This document shows, piece after piece, positions 8,931 through 17,632 of a DNA stretch of 64,000 nt (the stretch's first letter is position 1; each line of letters starts with the position of its first letter). The stretch is from NCBI RefSeq assembly GCF_002252565.1, contig NZ_NPML01000018.1:207907-271906 (forward strand), written 5' to 3'. The stretch is from Petroclostridium xylanilyticum (GTDB lineage Bacteria; Bacillota; Clostridia; SK-Y3). Made by a program: the position numbers and the translations under genes. The notes below the pieces were generated by a model, which saw only the letters and a list, made by a program, of their open reading frames with translations, ran no database searches and was not told the DNA's origin.

Positions 8931-9336
8931 ATGCCAAGACAAGCAAGAGAAAAAAGCAGCAGTGGGATATATCATATTATGCTAAGGGGAATAAATAGGC
9001 AAGATATCTTTCATGACGAAGAAGATAAGATGAGATTTACTGAAAATATTTAAAGAATTTATGATGGAAGAAAATAAAGATAAGTGCTTGGATGATGAGA
9101 TTAAAAAAAGAAAGCAGTTATCAGATGAAGACGCTAGGAAGCTAGTTATGAAATTGATAAAATCAGATAACATACAAACACTCCAACAAATGAATAAAAA
9201 TGAGCGAGATAATATAATAAAAGAACTTAAAAAGAAGGATGTTTCAATAAGACAGCTGGCAAGAATAACTGGGCTAGGTAGGCGGATAATTGAAAAAGCA
9301 TAAAAGGCAGGTGACAGAGAACCGTCCCTTGTCACC
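8861..9336. repeat. Inverted REP-like arms framing the RAYT remnant, copy 3
   Basis: GACAGGGGACGGTTCTG (8865-8881 region) on the left and AGAACCGTCCCTTGTC (9318-9333 region) on the right are near-exact inverted repeats around the transposase remnant, including outer GACA/TGTC bases. This is how REP-type sequences sit around their cognate RAYT gene. Confidence 0.75.
8931..9303 (+). pseudogene. RAYT (REP-associated tyrosine transposase, Y1/IS200-like), internally deleted
   Basis: From the ATG at 8931, 40 codons encode the typical RAYT start, with MPRQAREKSS followed by SGIYHIMLRGINRQDIF, including the GIYHI and RGINRQ motifs, then a stop at 9051-9053. Directly after it, in another frame, begins the family's C-terminal part (KEFMMEENKDKCLDDE... 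LSDEDARKLVMKLI... SIRQLARITGLGRRIIEKA), with its DnaA/Trp-repressor-like helix-turn-helix. The whole middle, with the HUH and catalytic Tyr regions, is missing. A ribosome binding site precedes the start. GGGGACGGTTC / GAACCGTCCC arms flank it. So this was a REP-linked transposase and is now dead. Confidence 0.85.
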
Positions 9337-11608
9337 TCTCTAATAAAATGGTTTTGTATTTTCCGTTTAAAGCCCTAAGCAACTCCAGTTCCCTTTGCTG
9401 ACAGGTAAAAAGGATAACCTGTCTTTCTTGTGCAATCCTTAATAAGGACGCCAGTATGTTGTTCAATCTTTCATCATCATACTGGGCAAAGGGTTCATCC
9501 ATAATTAAGGGAAGAGCTTCTTTTGCTGACAGCATATGCGCTACCGCCAGCCTTAATGAAAAATAGGCCTGGTCGATTGTACCATTACTCAATGTGTTAA
9601 GGTTAAGGACTCCATTGTCCTTATCGTGGATAACTACATCCAAATCCGGACCGGTATCTACTTTATAATATTTACCGGAAGTAACGGCACTTAAGATTGT
9701 ACCCGTGTGATGATTGAGCAGAGGTGTATAATTCTGCTGTACTTCCTTGAGTGATTGATGAAGGAAGTCTTTGGCTATTTCTATAGCTTCCTTTGTCTCT
9801 TCATATTCTTGCTTTTCATTTAAAGCTATTTGCAGCTGTTCCTCAATATCGCCCGGATGGCAGTATTCTTTTAATAGAATCTCCAATTCCTTGCTGCATG
9901 AACTGATATTCAGCTCTATTTCTTTGAGCTGCTGCTTCTTCGTTTCTATTAATTGTTCTACTTCTACGGCAGTCATGTTCTCTTCTATACCATATTCCCC
10001 GGCAATCTGTCTGTATCGCTGATCATCTATTGGCTCTGAATGCTTCCAGTCGAGGCTTGCTGTTGTTTTATCTGCTATCTCCAAACTTTCACTCACTGTA
10101 GCAATTTCTTTCTCACTTTCTTCCATCTGTCTTAATATTTCCATGCGGGCGTAGAAAGCTTGCTTTAACTCATGTATAACGGCAGAAAGCATATCCTTTT
10201 CAATATCTCCAATTCCCTTTTGTGCTAGCTTCTTCAAAAGAGCCAGGTATCCTTCCTCTATTTTTTCAGAAATTTGCCTGTACTCACCATCAAGACTCTG
10301 TATAAGTTTGTTAATTACCTGGAGGTCTTCATATTTCCTCAAACCAATACCCAGCTGTTGCTGCTTCAGTTGTAGCTGCTCCATCCTGTATTTTATTCCA
10401 CTGCTATAGTGGTAGAGCAGCATTATGATAATTGGAAACAAAAGGAATAAGGAATACCACAGCGGATGAATATCGCCTAATATAAGTGCTCCTAGTACTG
10501 ACAGTCCGCTACTGGCAAAACCTATTATTTTGGCTATATTTAAATGGTTTTTCAACTCGGCTATCTTATCTTCAAGCAGCTGAACACGCACACCTGCCTG
10601 TCCAAAATTTTTACTCTCATGTTGAGTCTGCTGCTGTATTCTTTCTTTTTCGGTTGTCTGCAGTTCTATTTTATTTTTTAAGTCTTCGGCTTGTTTTTCC
10701 AGCAGCTTGATTCTTTCAAATTCTTTTTCAACATCCTGTATATCCTCTTTAACTATATTGGATATACTATTATACATAGCTAGCTGTTGTTCCAGCATCT
10801 TTCTCTTTTGTCTGCATTCCTCCAGCTTGTTTTTTAACTCCTCATAACGCTGTAATAATGGAAGCCTTTTATACTGCTTTATCATCGACAGTTCTTCTAT
10901 CTCATTATGAATAAGCTGCAATTTCCCATTAAGCAGATTGAGTTTTTGCTGTAATTCCCGGGTTGTCTGAATATTTTTACATGCCTTTTCTTTTTCTGCC
11001 TGCAAATTCAAAATTGTTTGATTTACCTGGATTAATTTTTTATATTTTCCTGTGTTCCCCAATCCGATGGCATCCTTTATTTCGTCCAGCTTTTGAATGG
11101 CTTTATTGTAATCAATGTTCTCGTCACCATATTGGCTTAACCGTATAAGGCGTTCTATAATATCTTTACTACCTTTTTGTTCCATCTTTACTTCCATCTG
11201 CTTTACGAATACAGAAGATTCAAAAGCTGTAAGATTCAGTCCTGTCTGTTCTTCCATGAATAGGACATTCCCTTTTTTTACAGGAAATAAAGCTGTCACT
11301 TCTTGATAAGGTTCAGCCGTATATACTGATGCGGTTTTGCGGTTAAAATTCTTCTCTACCCTGTAAGTTTGTCCATTATCAAGTGTATATGTTATGATAT
11401 TCACTGCTCCAAATTCCTTCCGCCCCCAAGGCAGGTATTTCTTTTCTTCTTTTTTATCCGGATAGTACAACATGGCTTTTATAAATGCCTGAATGGTAGA
11501 CTTCCCCGATTCATTGGTTCCATATACAATATTAAAACCTTTGTCAAACTCTATCTCTTTTTTATCAAACTTGCCAAAGCCATTTATTAAGATTTGATCT
11601 ATTCTCAA
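9332..11608 (-). CDS. SbcC/Rad50-like ATPase of the YhaN type
   Basis: 758 residues. Walker A is at about 28-40 (VYGTNESGKSTIQAFIKAML); the signature and Walker B region is at the C-terminus (LPLIMDEPFAQYDDERLNNI). Between are long coiled coils and, around 355-410, a hydrophobic hairpin (IIGFASSGLSVLGALILG... YSLFLLFPIIIMLLYHY), the membrane-like insert characteristic of YhaN compared with soluble SbcC. It lies 13 bases after the metallophosphoesterase gene, as SbcC lies after SbcD. The pair is expected to act on DNA ends or structured DNA; the membrane hairpin suggests attachment to the membrane. About half the size of full SbcC, as usual for this subgroup. Confidence 0.85.
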   Translation of the reverse strand: MRIDQILINGFGKFDKKEIEFDKGFNIVYGTNESGKSTIQAFIKAMLYYPDKKEEKKYLPWGRKEFGAVNIITYTLDNGQTYRVEKNFNRKTASVYTAEPYQEVTALFPVKKGNVLFMEEQTGLNLTAFESSVFVKQMEVKMEQKGSKDIIERLIRLSQYGDENIDYNKAIQKLDEIKDAIGLGNTGKYKKLIQVNQTILNLQAEKEKACKNIQTTRELQQKLNLLNGKLQLIHNEIEELSMIKQYKRLPLLQRYEELKNKLEECRQKRKMLEQQLAMYNSISNIVKEDIQDVEKEFERIKLLEKQAEDLKNKIELQTTEKERIQQQTQHESKNFGQAGVRVQLLEDKIAELKNHLNIAKIIGFASSGLSVLGALILGDIHPLWYSLFLLFPIIIMLLYHYSSGIKYRMEQLQLKQQQLGIGLRKYEDLQVINKLIQSLDGEYRQISEKIEEGYLALLKKLAQKGIGDIEKDMLSAVIHELKQAFYARMEILRQMEESEKEIATVSESLEIADKTTASLDWKHSEPIDDQRYRQIAGEYGIEENMTAVEVEQLIETKKQQLKEIELNISSCSKELEILLKEYCHPGDIEEQLQIALNEKQEYEETKEAIEIAKDFLHQSLKEVQQNYTPLLNHHTGTILSAVTSGKYYKVDTGPDLDVVIHDKDNGVLNLNTLSNGTIDQAYFSLRLAVAHMLSAKEALPLIMDEPFAQYDDERLNNILASLLRIAQERQVILFTCQQRELELLRALNGKYKTILLER

Positions 11609-11621
11609 AAAAATTCACCTC

Positions 11622-12731
11622 TTAATTTAACGCGTCCAATCCCAAATATAATGCTTTATACAGCTTCTTTTTCATTTGCTCATCCTGAGTCTTATCAATT
11701 TCCTCCAGCATTTTTCTCGTAAATATTCCTTTGAGATTATATTGCTTGCATAGTTCTTCCAATTGATAGTCGGGACAAGTGTCATCTACTATCTTTAAAT
11801 AAAAGCAGTGATGCACCAAGCGGGAGGTTATCAACTGAATATCCAAATCCATTTCCCTGTTTTTTCTCCCGGTCAAAATAATTTTGACAAAATCATCAGT
11901 TAAGCTGTATAACTGCTCTTTCATATTGCTTTCAAGCTCATCAATGGTCGCCATATTGGAAATGTCCATCTCTTTGGTTATATATTGCCTCTTATTCATT
12001 TTAATAAATTGAGTCGCAATGCCCTGTTTTGTTATCCTTCCAAGAATAATGCCATGATCTCCCGGTTCATCAAAACCCAGAGGTTCAGGACTGCCACAAT
12101 AGACTGCTTTTACATCAGGATAATCTTTTCCCTGACCCATTTTGTGAATATGCCCAAGTGCAACATAGTCAAACCCCCAACGTTTGATATCAGTGCTTTT
12201 AACCGGGTGATAAGGACATTCCGATGAGATATTATCGAGTGTTCCATGGGTCACGAGTATATTGATTTTGGAATAATCCATATTTCTAAGTCCCGTCAGC
12301 ATTGATTGGTACTGGTATTTGCCGGTGAAGCCTACTCCATAGATAGCTGCATTATATTCCGGTAATTCTATACTCTTCATCATATTTGTAAATATATGTA
12401 CATTGGAGGGCCAGTCCAGGGTAACATAATAGGAGTTCGCTACATAGGGGTCATGGTTTCCCGGAGAAATAAATATTTTTACACCAGGAATTCTCTTAAA
12501 TTGGTTTATAATAAATTCCGCAGTATTTCTGCTTATATATTCATGCTCAAAAAGATCTCCGCTGATAAATAGTACATGTACTTTGTGTTTTATGACTTCA
12601 TCTATAATACGGGAAAAAGTATCTCCGATCTCCTGCCGTCTCTCTTTTGCTTTTATATTACTCAGCCCGGTTGCCGTAAACCGTGCATCCAGGTGTATAT
12701 CTCCGCAATGAATGAAGGTGAGCTCCTTCAT
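11622..12731 (-). CDS. DNA-repair metallophosphoesterase of the YhaO/SbcD type
   Basis: About 369 residues from the ATG at 12729-12731, which follows GGGGGAATAAAG. The calcineurin-type motifs are all present: HCGDIHLDARF (motif I), FISGDLFEHEY (II), ISPGNHDPY (III), LVTHGTL and YVALGHIHKM (IV/V). These bind two metal ions, usually manganese, for nuclease activity. A C-terminal capping domain of about 120 residues follows. It is the first gene of a two-gene operon with the YhaN-type ATPase. Confidence 0.88.
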   Translation of the reverse strand: MKELTFIHCGDIHLDARFTATGLSNIKAKERRQEIGDTFSRIIDEVIKHKVHVLFISGDLFEHEYISRNTAEFIINQFKRIPGVKIFISPGNHDPYVANSYYVTLDWPSNVHIFTNMMKSIELPEYNAAIYGVGFTGKYQYQSMLTGLRNMDYSKINILVTHGTLDNISSECPYHPVKSTDIKRWGFDYVALGHIHKMGQGKDYPDVKAVYCGSPEPLGFDEPGDHGIILGRITKQGIATQFIKMNKRQYITKEMDISNMATIDELESNMKEQLYSLTDDFVKIILTGRKNREMDLDIQLITSRLVHHCFYLKIVDDTCPDYQLEELCKQYNLKGIFTRKMLEEIDKTQDEQMKKKLYKALYLGLDALN

Positions 12732-12749
12732 CTTTATTCCCCCAAACAT

Positions 12750-12904
12750 ATGTTTTTATCTATTTTATAATATATTTTGCTATATGTAAACTCTTGTCGC
12801 TCTACAACTTTTTCGCCAACATTCAAACATTCATATTTAAGCTAGCGCAATGAGTTAATTTATGTTAAAATAATTATGAGGAATAAATATAAAGGATATG
12901 GATA
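12750..12904. other. A/T-rich intergenic stretch upstream of yhaO
   Basis: No gene. This holds the presumed promoter of the yhaO-yhaN operon; I see no clear operator. With the RNA candidate and terminator it fills the gap to the TnpB-like gene. Confidence 0.5.
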
Positions 12905-13063
12905 TAAACAAACAAATCCCAGGCAGAATACTCTCCCTGGGATTTGTCGCAAGTTCGTCAGATAGCTGCACTTTCATGGATACCATGCTTACTCTGTAAG
13001 TTTCAACCCAATTTAAGGATATTTCCTGGCATCAGGTCATGGTGCGGCAGCAAAAACACCATA
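12905..13063 (-). ncRNA. Candidate structured 3' RNA of the TnpB-like gene (omegaRNA-like)
   Basis: The 150 bases between the TnpB-like stop codon and the terminator contain no gene but have consecutive small hairpins on the minus strand: CTTAC-AGA-GTAAG, then CATGG-TAT-CCATG, preceded by GGGTTGAAA and followed by about 30 unpaired bases and the 12-bp terminator stem. In TnpB and TldR systems the guide RNA is made from exactly this position, overlapping and following the 3' end of the gene. The boundaries of scaffold and guide cannot be set by eye. It may simply be a leader-less untranslated tail. Confidence 0.4.
12912..12947 (-). terminator. Hairpin terminator after the TnpB-like gene
   Basis: ACAAATCCCAGG (12912-12923) pairs exactly with CCTGGGATTTGT (12936-12947). 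Read on the minus strand the stem is followed by TTTGTTTAT, so it can end transcripts coming from the TnpB-like gene about 120 bases upstream. Confidence 0.7.
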
Positions 13064-14668
13064 TTAAATTATTTGTATTAACTCATTCAAATCTTCAGCT
13101 TCTTCAAGCTTTTTTATTAAGCTATACTTTTTCATAAATTCCTTGTTTCTTGCATTACTGCTTATATTGCCATAAAAGTCCTGTATGATTCTTTTTATTT
13201 CTGTTGAAAATTCGTCCATACAGTTATGCGGATCACTAGGATGAAATTCCAACCCTAGTATTTTATTTGTAAATTTTATGCCTTTCGATGTTTTTTCAAC
13301 TTTTATCTTAAGTGTTCCCTTACTATGCCGATTTAATTTCCGGGCTAGATTCAAGCTCCCTAAAGATTCAATATCCAAGGTGGTACCGCAGGCTACGCAT
13401 ATAAACATATCTTTGGAAAATCTATTGCGTCTGGTATGCAGTCCACATTCAGGACATGTATAGTAAATACCTATTGGACTTACCTTAATAGGAGGCGGCA
13501 GGCCTTTGCCTCTCAATTTATATTCCAGTATTCTGGCCAATTGGTTATAGCTGTGGCAATTTAGTATCGGCATATATTGCTCTTTGTTTTCATCTATCCA
13601 CTGCAGTTTATCTCCCTTATCAATTAAAGACTTCATTACCACTTGTGATCGTTCCTGATAGGCAATATCCACAATGGCATTAGCTATCTTATGAAGTTCC
13701 TGAATAGTTACCGGGTTATTCCTGCTTTCCGATACAGCTTTTGTCACTATAGCACCATCACTTATGATATTACTTCTGTTATCAACTATCGTATAGTGGA
13801 CAGGACTTTTAAGTGCTCTTCCTATACCTAAGAAAGTATCGGTTTTTATTTTTTCAGCCTCACCGGTATCAACACTGATAGATAGGTAATAATCGCCCTT
13901 TTTCTTAATAAGTCTTGCTGTTTTAAGGATTTCAGGAGTGTCTAATGCCTTTTTGAGATATTGCTCTTGCCACTGACCAAAAGAAAGTGGAACTAATATA
14001 AATCTTTCCTTTCTCCCGCTGCTTTCCAATATATTGCTATCCTTATGAATGTACCTAAGTTCTATTTCGTTATTGCTATTTATTTCTTTTCGTTTTTCAT
14101 CCTTAACATTCATAAGATAAAGTTTTGCATAATACCTGTTATTTTTTGCATCATATAGTAAACAATAATCCCTGTTAGCAGCATAGCGGCAAAAGAATAA
14201 CGGTTTTAACACATTATTCTTTTTTACTATTTTTTTTATTTCCCGCTCACATTCGTCTAACGTTTTACTGCCATTCTCCAATCCATTAATTGCATCGTTA
14301 TAGCTTTTCTCCAAATCCCGGTCGGATAAATATGCGATAGGATAGTTGGCATCCTGCCGGATTTCATTTAAACTCAAGTAGCTTGCCAGCGTCATGCCAA
14401 AGTCTATCTTTAAGGCATCTTTAAAGGGTTGAACGTGGAACTGGTTGAGCTCTTTACTGAGCTCTTTATCCACCCACTTGGCAATGTTAATTGCCCTATA
14501 ATTTCCCTTGTTATCTTTATAGTCCCTTCGTATCTCTTCTATTTGTGCGTGGGCCTTATCAAGGAGATACTGATAGGCACGGGAATAGTTGAGCATGGCC
14601 TGATCTATAATTTGACGCTTACGTTTGCTGGGATTATGAAGTTTTAGAGTTATTGTTTTTATTGGCAT
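13064..14668 (-). CDS. TnpB/Cas12-like protein with substituted RuvC catalytic residues (probably nuclease-dead)
   Basis: 534 residues, longer than common TnpB (350-400) and near miniature Cas12 size. It has the TnpB N-terminal beta strand (IKTITLKLHNPSKRKRQII), a helical recognition region, and a C-terminal RuvC fold split by a four-cysteine ribbon (CPEC...CVAC). The catalytic positions are changed: RuvC-I reads LGIGRALKSP where GIDxG is expected (Asp to Gly); RuvC-II reads VVMKSL where VVMEDL is expected (Glu to Lys); RuvC-III reads TLDIESLGSLNLA, with Glu aligned to the usual Asp. The tnpB at 34.6 kb in this window keeps all three. The gene follows adhE by 60 bases on the same strand, has its own RBS (AAGGATGAATTTCT), and no tnpA or transposon ends are visible. 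An RNA-guided DNA-binding regulator (TldR-like) is the leading idea; a decayed transposon gene is the alternative, but the frame is fully intact. Confidence 0.8.
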   Translation of the reverse strand: MPIKTITLKLHNPSKRKRQIIDQAMLNYSRAYQYLLDKAHAQIEEIRRDYKDNKGNYRAINIAKWVDKELSKELNQFHVQPFKDALKIDFGMTLASYLSLNEIRQDANYPIAYLSDRDLEKSYNDAINGLENGSKTLDECEREIKKIVKKNNVLKPLFFCRYAANRDYCLLYDAKNNRYYAKLYLMNVKDEKRKEINSNNEIELRYIHKDSNILESSGRKERFILVPLSFGQWQEQYLKKALDTPEILKTARLIKKKGDYYLSISVDTGEAEKIKTDTFLGIGRALKSPVHYTIVDNRSNIISDGAIVTKAVSESRNNPVTIQELHKIANAIVDIAYQERSQVVMKSLIDKGDKLQWIDENKEQYMPILNCHSYNQLARILEYKLRGKGLPPPIKVSPIGIYYTCPECGLHTRRNRFSKDMFICVACGTTLDIESLGSLNLARKLNRHSKGTLKIKVEKTSKGIKFTNKILGLEFHPSDPHNCMDEFSTEIKRIIQDFYGNISSNARNKEFMKKYSLIKKLEEAEDLNELIQII

Positions 14669-14728
14669 AGAAATTCATCCTTAACCTAACAGGTAACTAA
14701 AAAATTGAGATTCAACAATACATTATTC

Positions 14729-17335
14729 TTATTTGCCGTAAGCTCGAATATAGATTTCTTCAAGTTCCTTTACCAACGGCATCCTTGGGTTTGCAGTGGT
14801 ACACTGGTCTTCAAAGGCCTTGTCAGCTAGTTCTGGTACCTTCGCCATAAATAGCTTTTTGTCTACTTTACATTCAGCGATGGTTGATGGCACATTGATT
14901 TCTTTCATTAAGTCTTTTACAGCCTTGATTAAGCTCTTTACTCCTTCTTCTGTTGTTGATGCAGGTAAACCAAGCGCTTTTGCAATTTCTGCATACTTCT
15001 TGTCTGCGATGAAAGTTTCATATTTCGGGAAGGATACAAACTTGCTTGGTTTCTGTGCATTGTATTCTATTACATGGGGCAGGAGAATGGCATTGGCTCT
15101 TCCATGAGGAATATGGAATTCTCCTCCCAGCTTGTGTGCAAGACTGTGGTTGATTCCTAAAAATGCATTTGTGAACGCCATTCCTGCAATACAGGATGCA
15201 TTGTGCATTTTTTCTCTTGCTACACGGTCATTTCCGTTTTTATATGCTTTTGGCAGATATTCAAATACCATTTGGATGGCTTTGATTGCCAAACCGTCGG
15301 TAAAATCAGAAGCCAGTACAGAAACATAAGCTTCAATTGCATGGGTTAATACGTCCATCCCGGTATCGGCAGTTACCGAAGGCGGTACGGTCATTACAAA
15401 ATCAGGGTCTATAATGGCAACATCCGGGGTTAATTCGTAGTCTGCCAGAGGATACTTCACATTTTTTTCTTTGTCGGTTATAACTGCAAATGAAGTTACT
15501 TCCGAACCTGTCCCCGAAGTGGTAGGAATGGCAACCATTTTTGCCTTTTTACCCAGTTTTGGGAACTTAAACACTCTCTTTCTTATATCCATAAACTTTA
15601 ATCTTAGAGAGTTAAAGTCGGTTTCAGGATGCTCATAGAACAACCACATTCCTTTTGCTGCATCCATTGCCGAACCCCCGCCTAGTGCAATAATTACATC
15701 CGGTTGGAACTTATTCATCAAGTCGCAGCCCTTCTTAACGGTGTCTACCGATGGGTCGGGCTCAACTTCGGAAAATATCTCACAATGCACATATTGTTGT
15801 CTTTTTCTGAGATAATATAATACTTTATCTACATATCCCAATTTCACCATATACGGGTCGGTAACAATGAATGCCCTGCTGATATCAGGCATTTTTTCCA
15901 GGTATTGAGTTGAACCGTATTCAAAATATATTTTTTCAGGAATCTTAAACCATTGCATATTGACCCTTCTCCTTGCCACTCTTTTCTTATTGATTAAGTT
16001 TACTGCCGATACATTGGAAGTAGTGGAGTTTCTTCCGAAAGAACCGCAACCCAGTGTTAGAGAAGGCATATTAGTATTGTAAATATCTCCTATTGCCCCA
16101 TGGCTGGATGGAGAATTTATAATTAACCTTCCTGCCTTGATTCTCTTTGAAAATTCCTCTATTACTTTTTCATTTTCTGAATGAATTACGGCTGAATGAC
16201 CTAATCCTCCAAATTCAACCATTTCTTCTGCTCTTTTAATTCCCTGTTGGGCATTTTCTACAATATAGTATGCAAGTATTGGACTTAGTTTTTCACGGGA
16301 TAATGGGTATTGTGGTCCAACACCCTCCAGTTGCGCAATCAAAATCTTGGTATCCTGAGGTACATCTACACCTGCCATTTTTGCAATGGTATAAGCCGAT
16401 TGTCCTACTACTGCCGCATTCATTGCGCATTTCTTTTCATCAATTGCAAGTTTTTCTACTTTTGCTATTTCATCCTTGTTTAGGAAATAGCATTTGTTTT
16501 CTTTCATAAAAGCTTCAAATTCTTGTGCTATCTCTTTATCTACTATTACCGCCTGCTCGGAAGCACATATCATTCCGTTGTCAAAAGTCTTTGAAATGAT
16601 AAGGTCTGTAGCCGCTCTTTTAACATTAGCAGTCTTTTCTATATAGCAAGGCACATTACCCGGCCCAACCCCAAGTGCCGGCTTTCCGCTGCTGTATGCG
16701 GCTTGAACCATTCCGGAACCACCGGTTGCAAGAATTAATGCTACCCCTGGGTGATTCATTAATAATTGTGTTGCCTCCAGTGAAGGCTCTTCTATCCAAA
16801 GAATACAATCCTCCGGTGCTCCTGCTTTTACAGCAGCATCTCTTACAATTCGGGCCGCTTCAGCACTGCACCTCTGTGCAGAAGGATGGAATGCAAAGAT
16901 GATAGGGTTTCTGGTCTTCATTGAAATAATGCACTTAAACATTGTTGTAGATGTTGGATTGGTCACCGGTGTTACTCCGGCAATTACCCCTACCGGCTCA
17001 GCAACTTCCACATAGTCTTCAAGTTCATTTTCACTGATGATTCCAACAGTCTTGTCATATTTTATGCTATGGTAAATGTATTCTGTGGCAAAGATGTTTT
17101 TAGTAATTTTATCTTCATATACACCTCTACCTGTCTCTTCAACAGCCATTTTGGCCAAGCGCATATGTTGGTCTAAACCTGCCATGGCCATGGCTTTGAC
17201 AATATTATCAACTTGTTCCTGGTCTAACTCCATAAATTTATTTAACGCTGTCTGCGCTCTTGATACCAGGTTATCTATAGTTTGTTTTACAGTTTCTTCT
17301 TTTGTTGTTTCATTGATTAATACTTTTTCTGTCAT
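14729..17335 (-). CDS. adhE: Bifunctional acetaldehyde/alcohol dehydrogenase
   Basis: 868 residues, full length. Residues 1-440 form the CoA-acylating aldehyde dehydrogenase, with the active-site Cys in DNGMICASEQ and ATGGSGMVQAAYSSG in the NAD fold. Residues 450-868 form the iron-dependent alcohol dehydrogenase, with GGGSAMDAAKGMW (NAD binding) and iron-ligand histidines in DVLTHAIEAYVS and NSLAHKLGGEFHIPHGRAN. It reduces acetyl-CoA to acetaldehyde and then ethanol, consuming two NADH; in other bacteria it forms spirosomes. The start follows AAAAGGAGGTTTTTATA. A consensus promoter with two Rex boxes lies 70-130 bases upstream, so expression should rise when NADH is high. The downstream neighbour on the same strand is the TnpB-like gene. 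Confidence 0.97.
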   Translation of the reverse strand: MTEKVLINETTKEETVKQTIDNLVSRAQTALNKFMELDQEQVDNIVKAMAMAGLDQHMRLAKMAVEETGRGVYEDKITKNIFATEYIYHSIKYDKTVGIISENELEDYVEVAEPVGVIAGVTPVTNPTSTTMFKCIISMKTRNPIIFAFHPSAQRCSAEAARIVRDAAVKAGAPEDCILWIEEPSLEATQLLMNHPGVALILATGGSGMVQAAYSSGKPALGVGPGNVPCYIEKTANVKRAATDLIISKTFDNGMICASEQAVIVDKEIAQEFEAFMKENKCYFLNKDEIAKVEKLAIDEKKCAMNAAVVGQSAYTIAKMAGVDVPQDTKILIAQLEGVGPQYPLSREKLSPILAYYIVENAQQGIKRAEEMVEFGGLGHSAVIHSENEKVIEEFSKRIKAGRLIINSPSSHGAIGDIYNTNMPSLTLGCGSFGRNSTTSNVSAVNLINKKRVARRRVNMQWFKIPEKIYFEYGSTQYLEKMPDISRAFIVTDPYMVKLGYVDKVLYYLRKRQQYVHCEIFSEVEPDPSVDTVKKGCDLMNKFQPDVIIALGGGSAMDAAKGMWLFYEHPETDFNSLRLKFMDIRKRVFKFPKLGKKAKMVAIPTTSGTGSEVTSFAVITDKEKNVKYPLADYELTPDVAIIDPDFVMTVPPSVTADTGMDVLTHAIEAYVSVLASDFTDGLAIKAIQMVFEYLPKAYKNGNDRVAREKMHNASCIAGMAFTNAFLGINHSLAHKLGGEFHIPHGRANAILLPHVIEYNAQKPSKFVSFPKYETFIADKKYAEIAKALGLPASTTEEGVKSLIKAVKDLMKEINVPSTIAECKVDKKLFMAKVPELADKAFEDQCTTANPRMPLVKELEEIYIRAYGK

Positions 17336-17401
17336 TATAAAAACCTCCTTTTGAAAATTGTATTTATGTCAAATAGCATAATGGCTATTTATTTTTAGTT
17401 A

Positions 17402-17419
17402 TTGTTAATTATTTAACAA
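17402..17419. promoter_or_regulatory. Rex operator 1 of adhE
   Basis: TTGTTAATTATTTAACAA matches the Rex consensus TTGTTAA-N4-TTAACAA exactly. It lies just downstream of the -10 element, over the expected transcription start, where a bound repressor blocks initiation. Confidence 0.85.
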
Positions 17420-17423
17420 TTAT

Positions 17424-17452
17424 ATTATAAAACATTGTTAATTATTTGTCAA
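17424..17452 (-). promoter_or_regulatory. adhE promoter
   Basis: On the minus strand TTGACA (17447-17452), a 17-base spacer and TATAAT (17424-17429) form a perfect sigma-A promoter, embedded between and within the two Rex boxes. Confidence 0.85.
17435..17452. promoter_or_regulatory. Rex operator 2 of adhE
   Basis: TTGTTAATTATTTGTCAA differs from the consensus at one base in the second arm, where it doubles as the -35 hexamer. A third, weaker half-site pair (TTGTTAA...ATAACAT) lies at 17459-17476. Confidence 0.75.
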
Positions 17453-17507
17453 TATATATTGTTAAAAAAATAACATTTTGATATTATATATAATGTACTA
17501 AGCATCT

Positions 17508-17556
17508 TGTATGACTTGGTCAGGACTTCGACATGGGACCAGTTCCTCAATGCTAT
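17508..17556. repeat. Degenerate REP-like element upstream of adhE
   Basis: On the minus strand TGAGGAACTGGTCCCATGTCG resembles the REP arm TGAGGAACCGTCCCCATGTCG in the 6.6-kb copy, and GACTTGGTCAGGAC resembles the other arm. The stem is weak now. Confidence 0.45.
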
Positions 17557-17632
17557 ATTTGCCTTGGATGGGTAACATCATATATTTCATGACTCCAAGC
17601 TATTTTCATATTACGCTTATTATTTAATATTG

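Noticed and set aside
8781..9335. Minus-strand frames over the RAYT remnant
   Set aside because: They are antisense shadows of the RAYT sequence, which has clear family motifs on the plus strand.
12905..13063. A CRISPR repeat (GGGTTGAAAC) near the TnpB-like gene
   Set aside because: Only one occurrence; no second repeat at spacer distance. A 16-base match (TTTCAACCCAATTTAA) at 52.19 kb is single, in unrelated context and near chance expectation for this composition.
13064..14668. A true Cas12 effector
   Set aside because: No CRISPR array, Cas1 or Cas2 in the window, and the catalytic residues are substituted.
17459..17476. Third full Rex box at adhE
   Set aside because: The second arm (ATAACAT) deviates at two positions; recorded only as a weak half-site.
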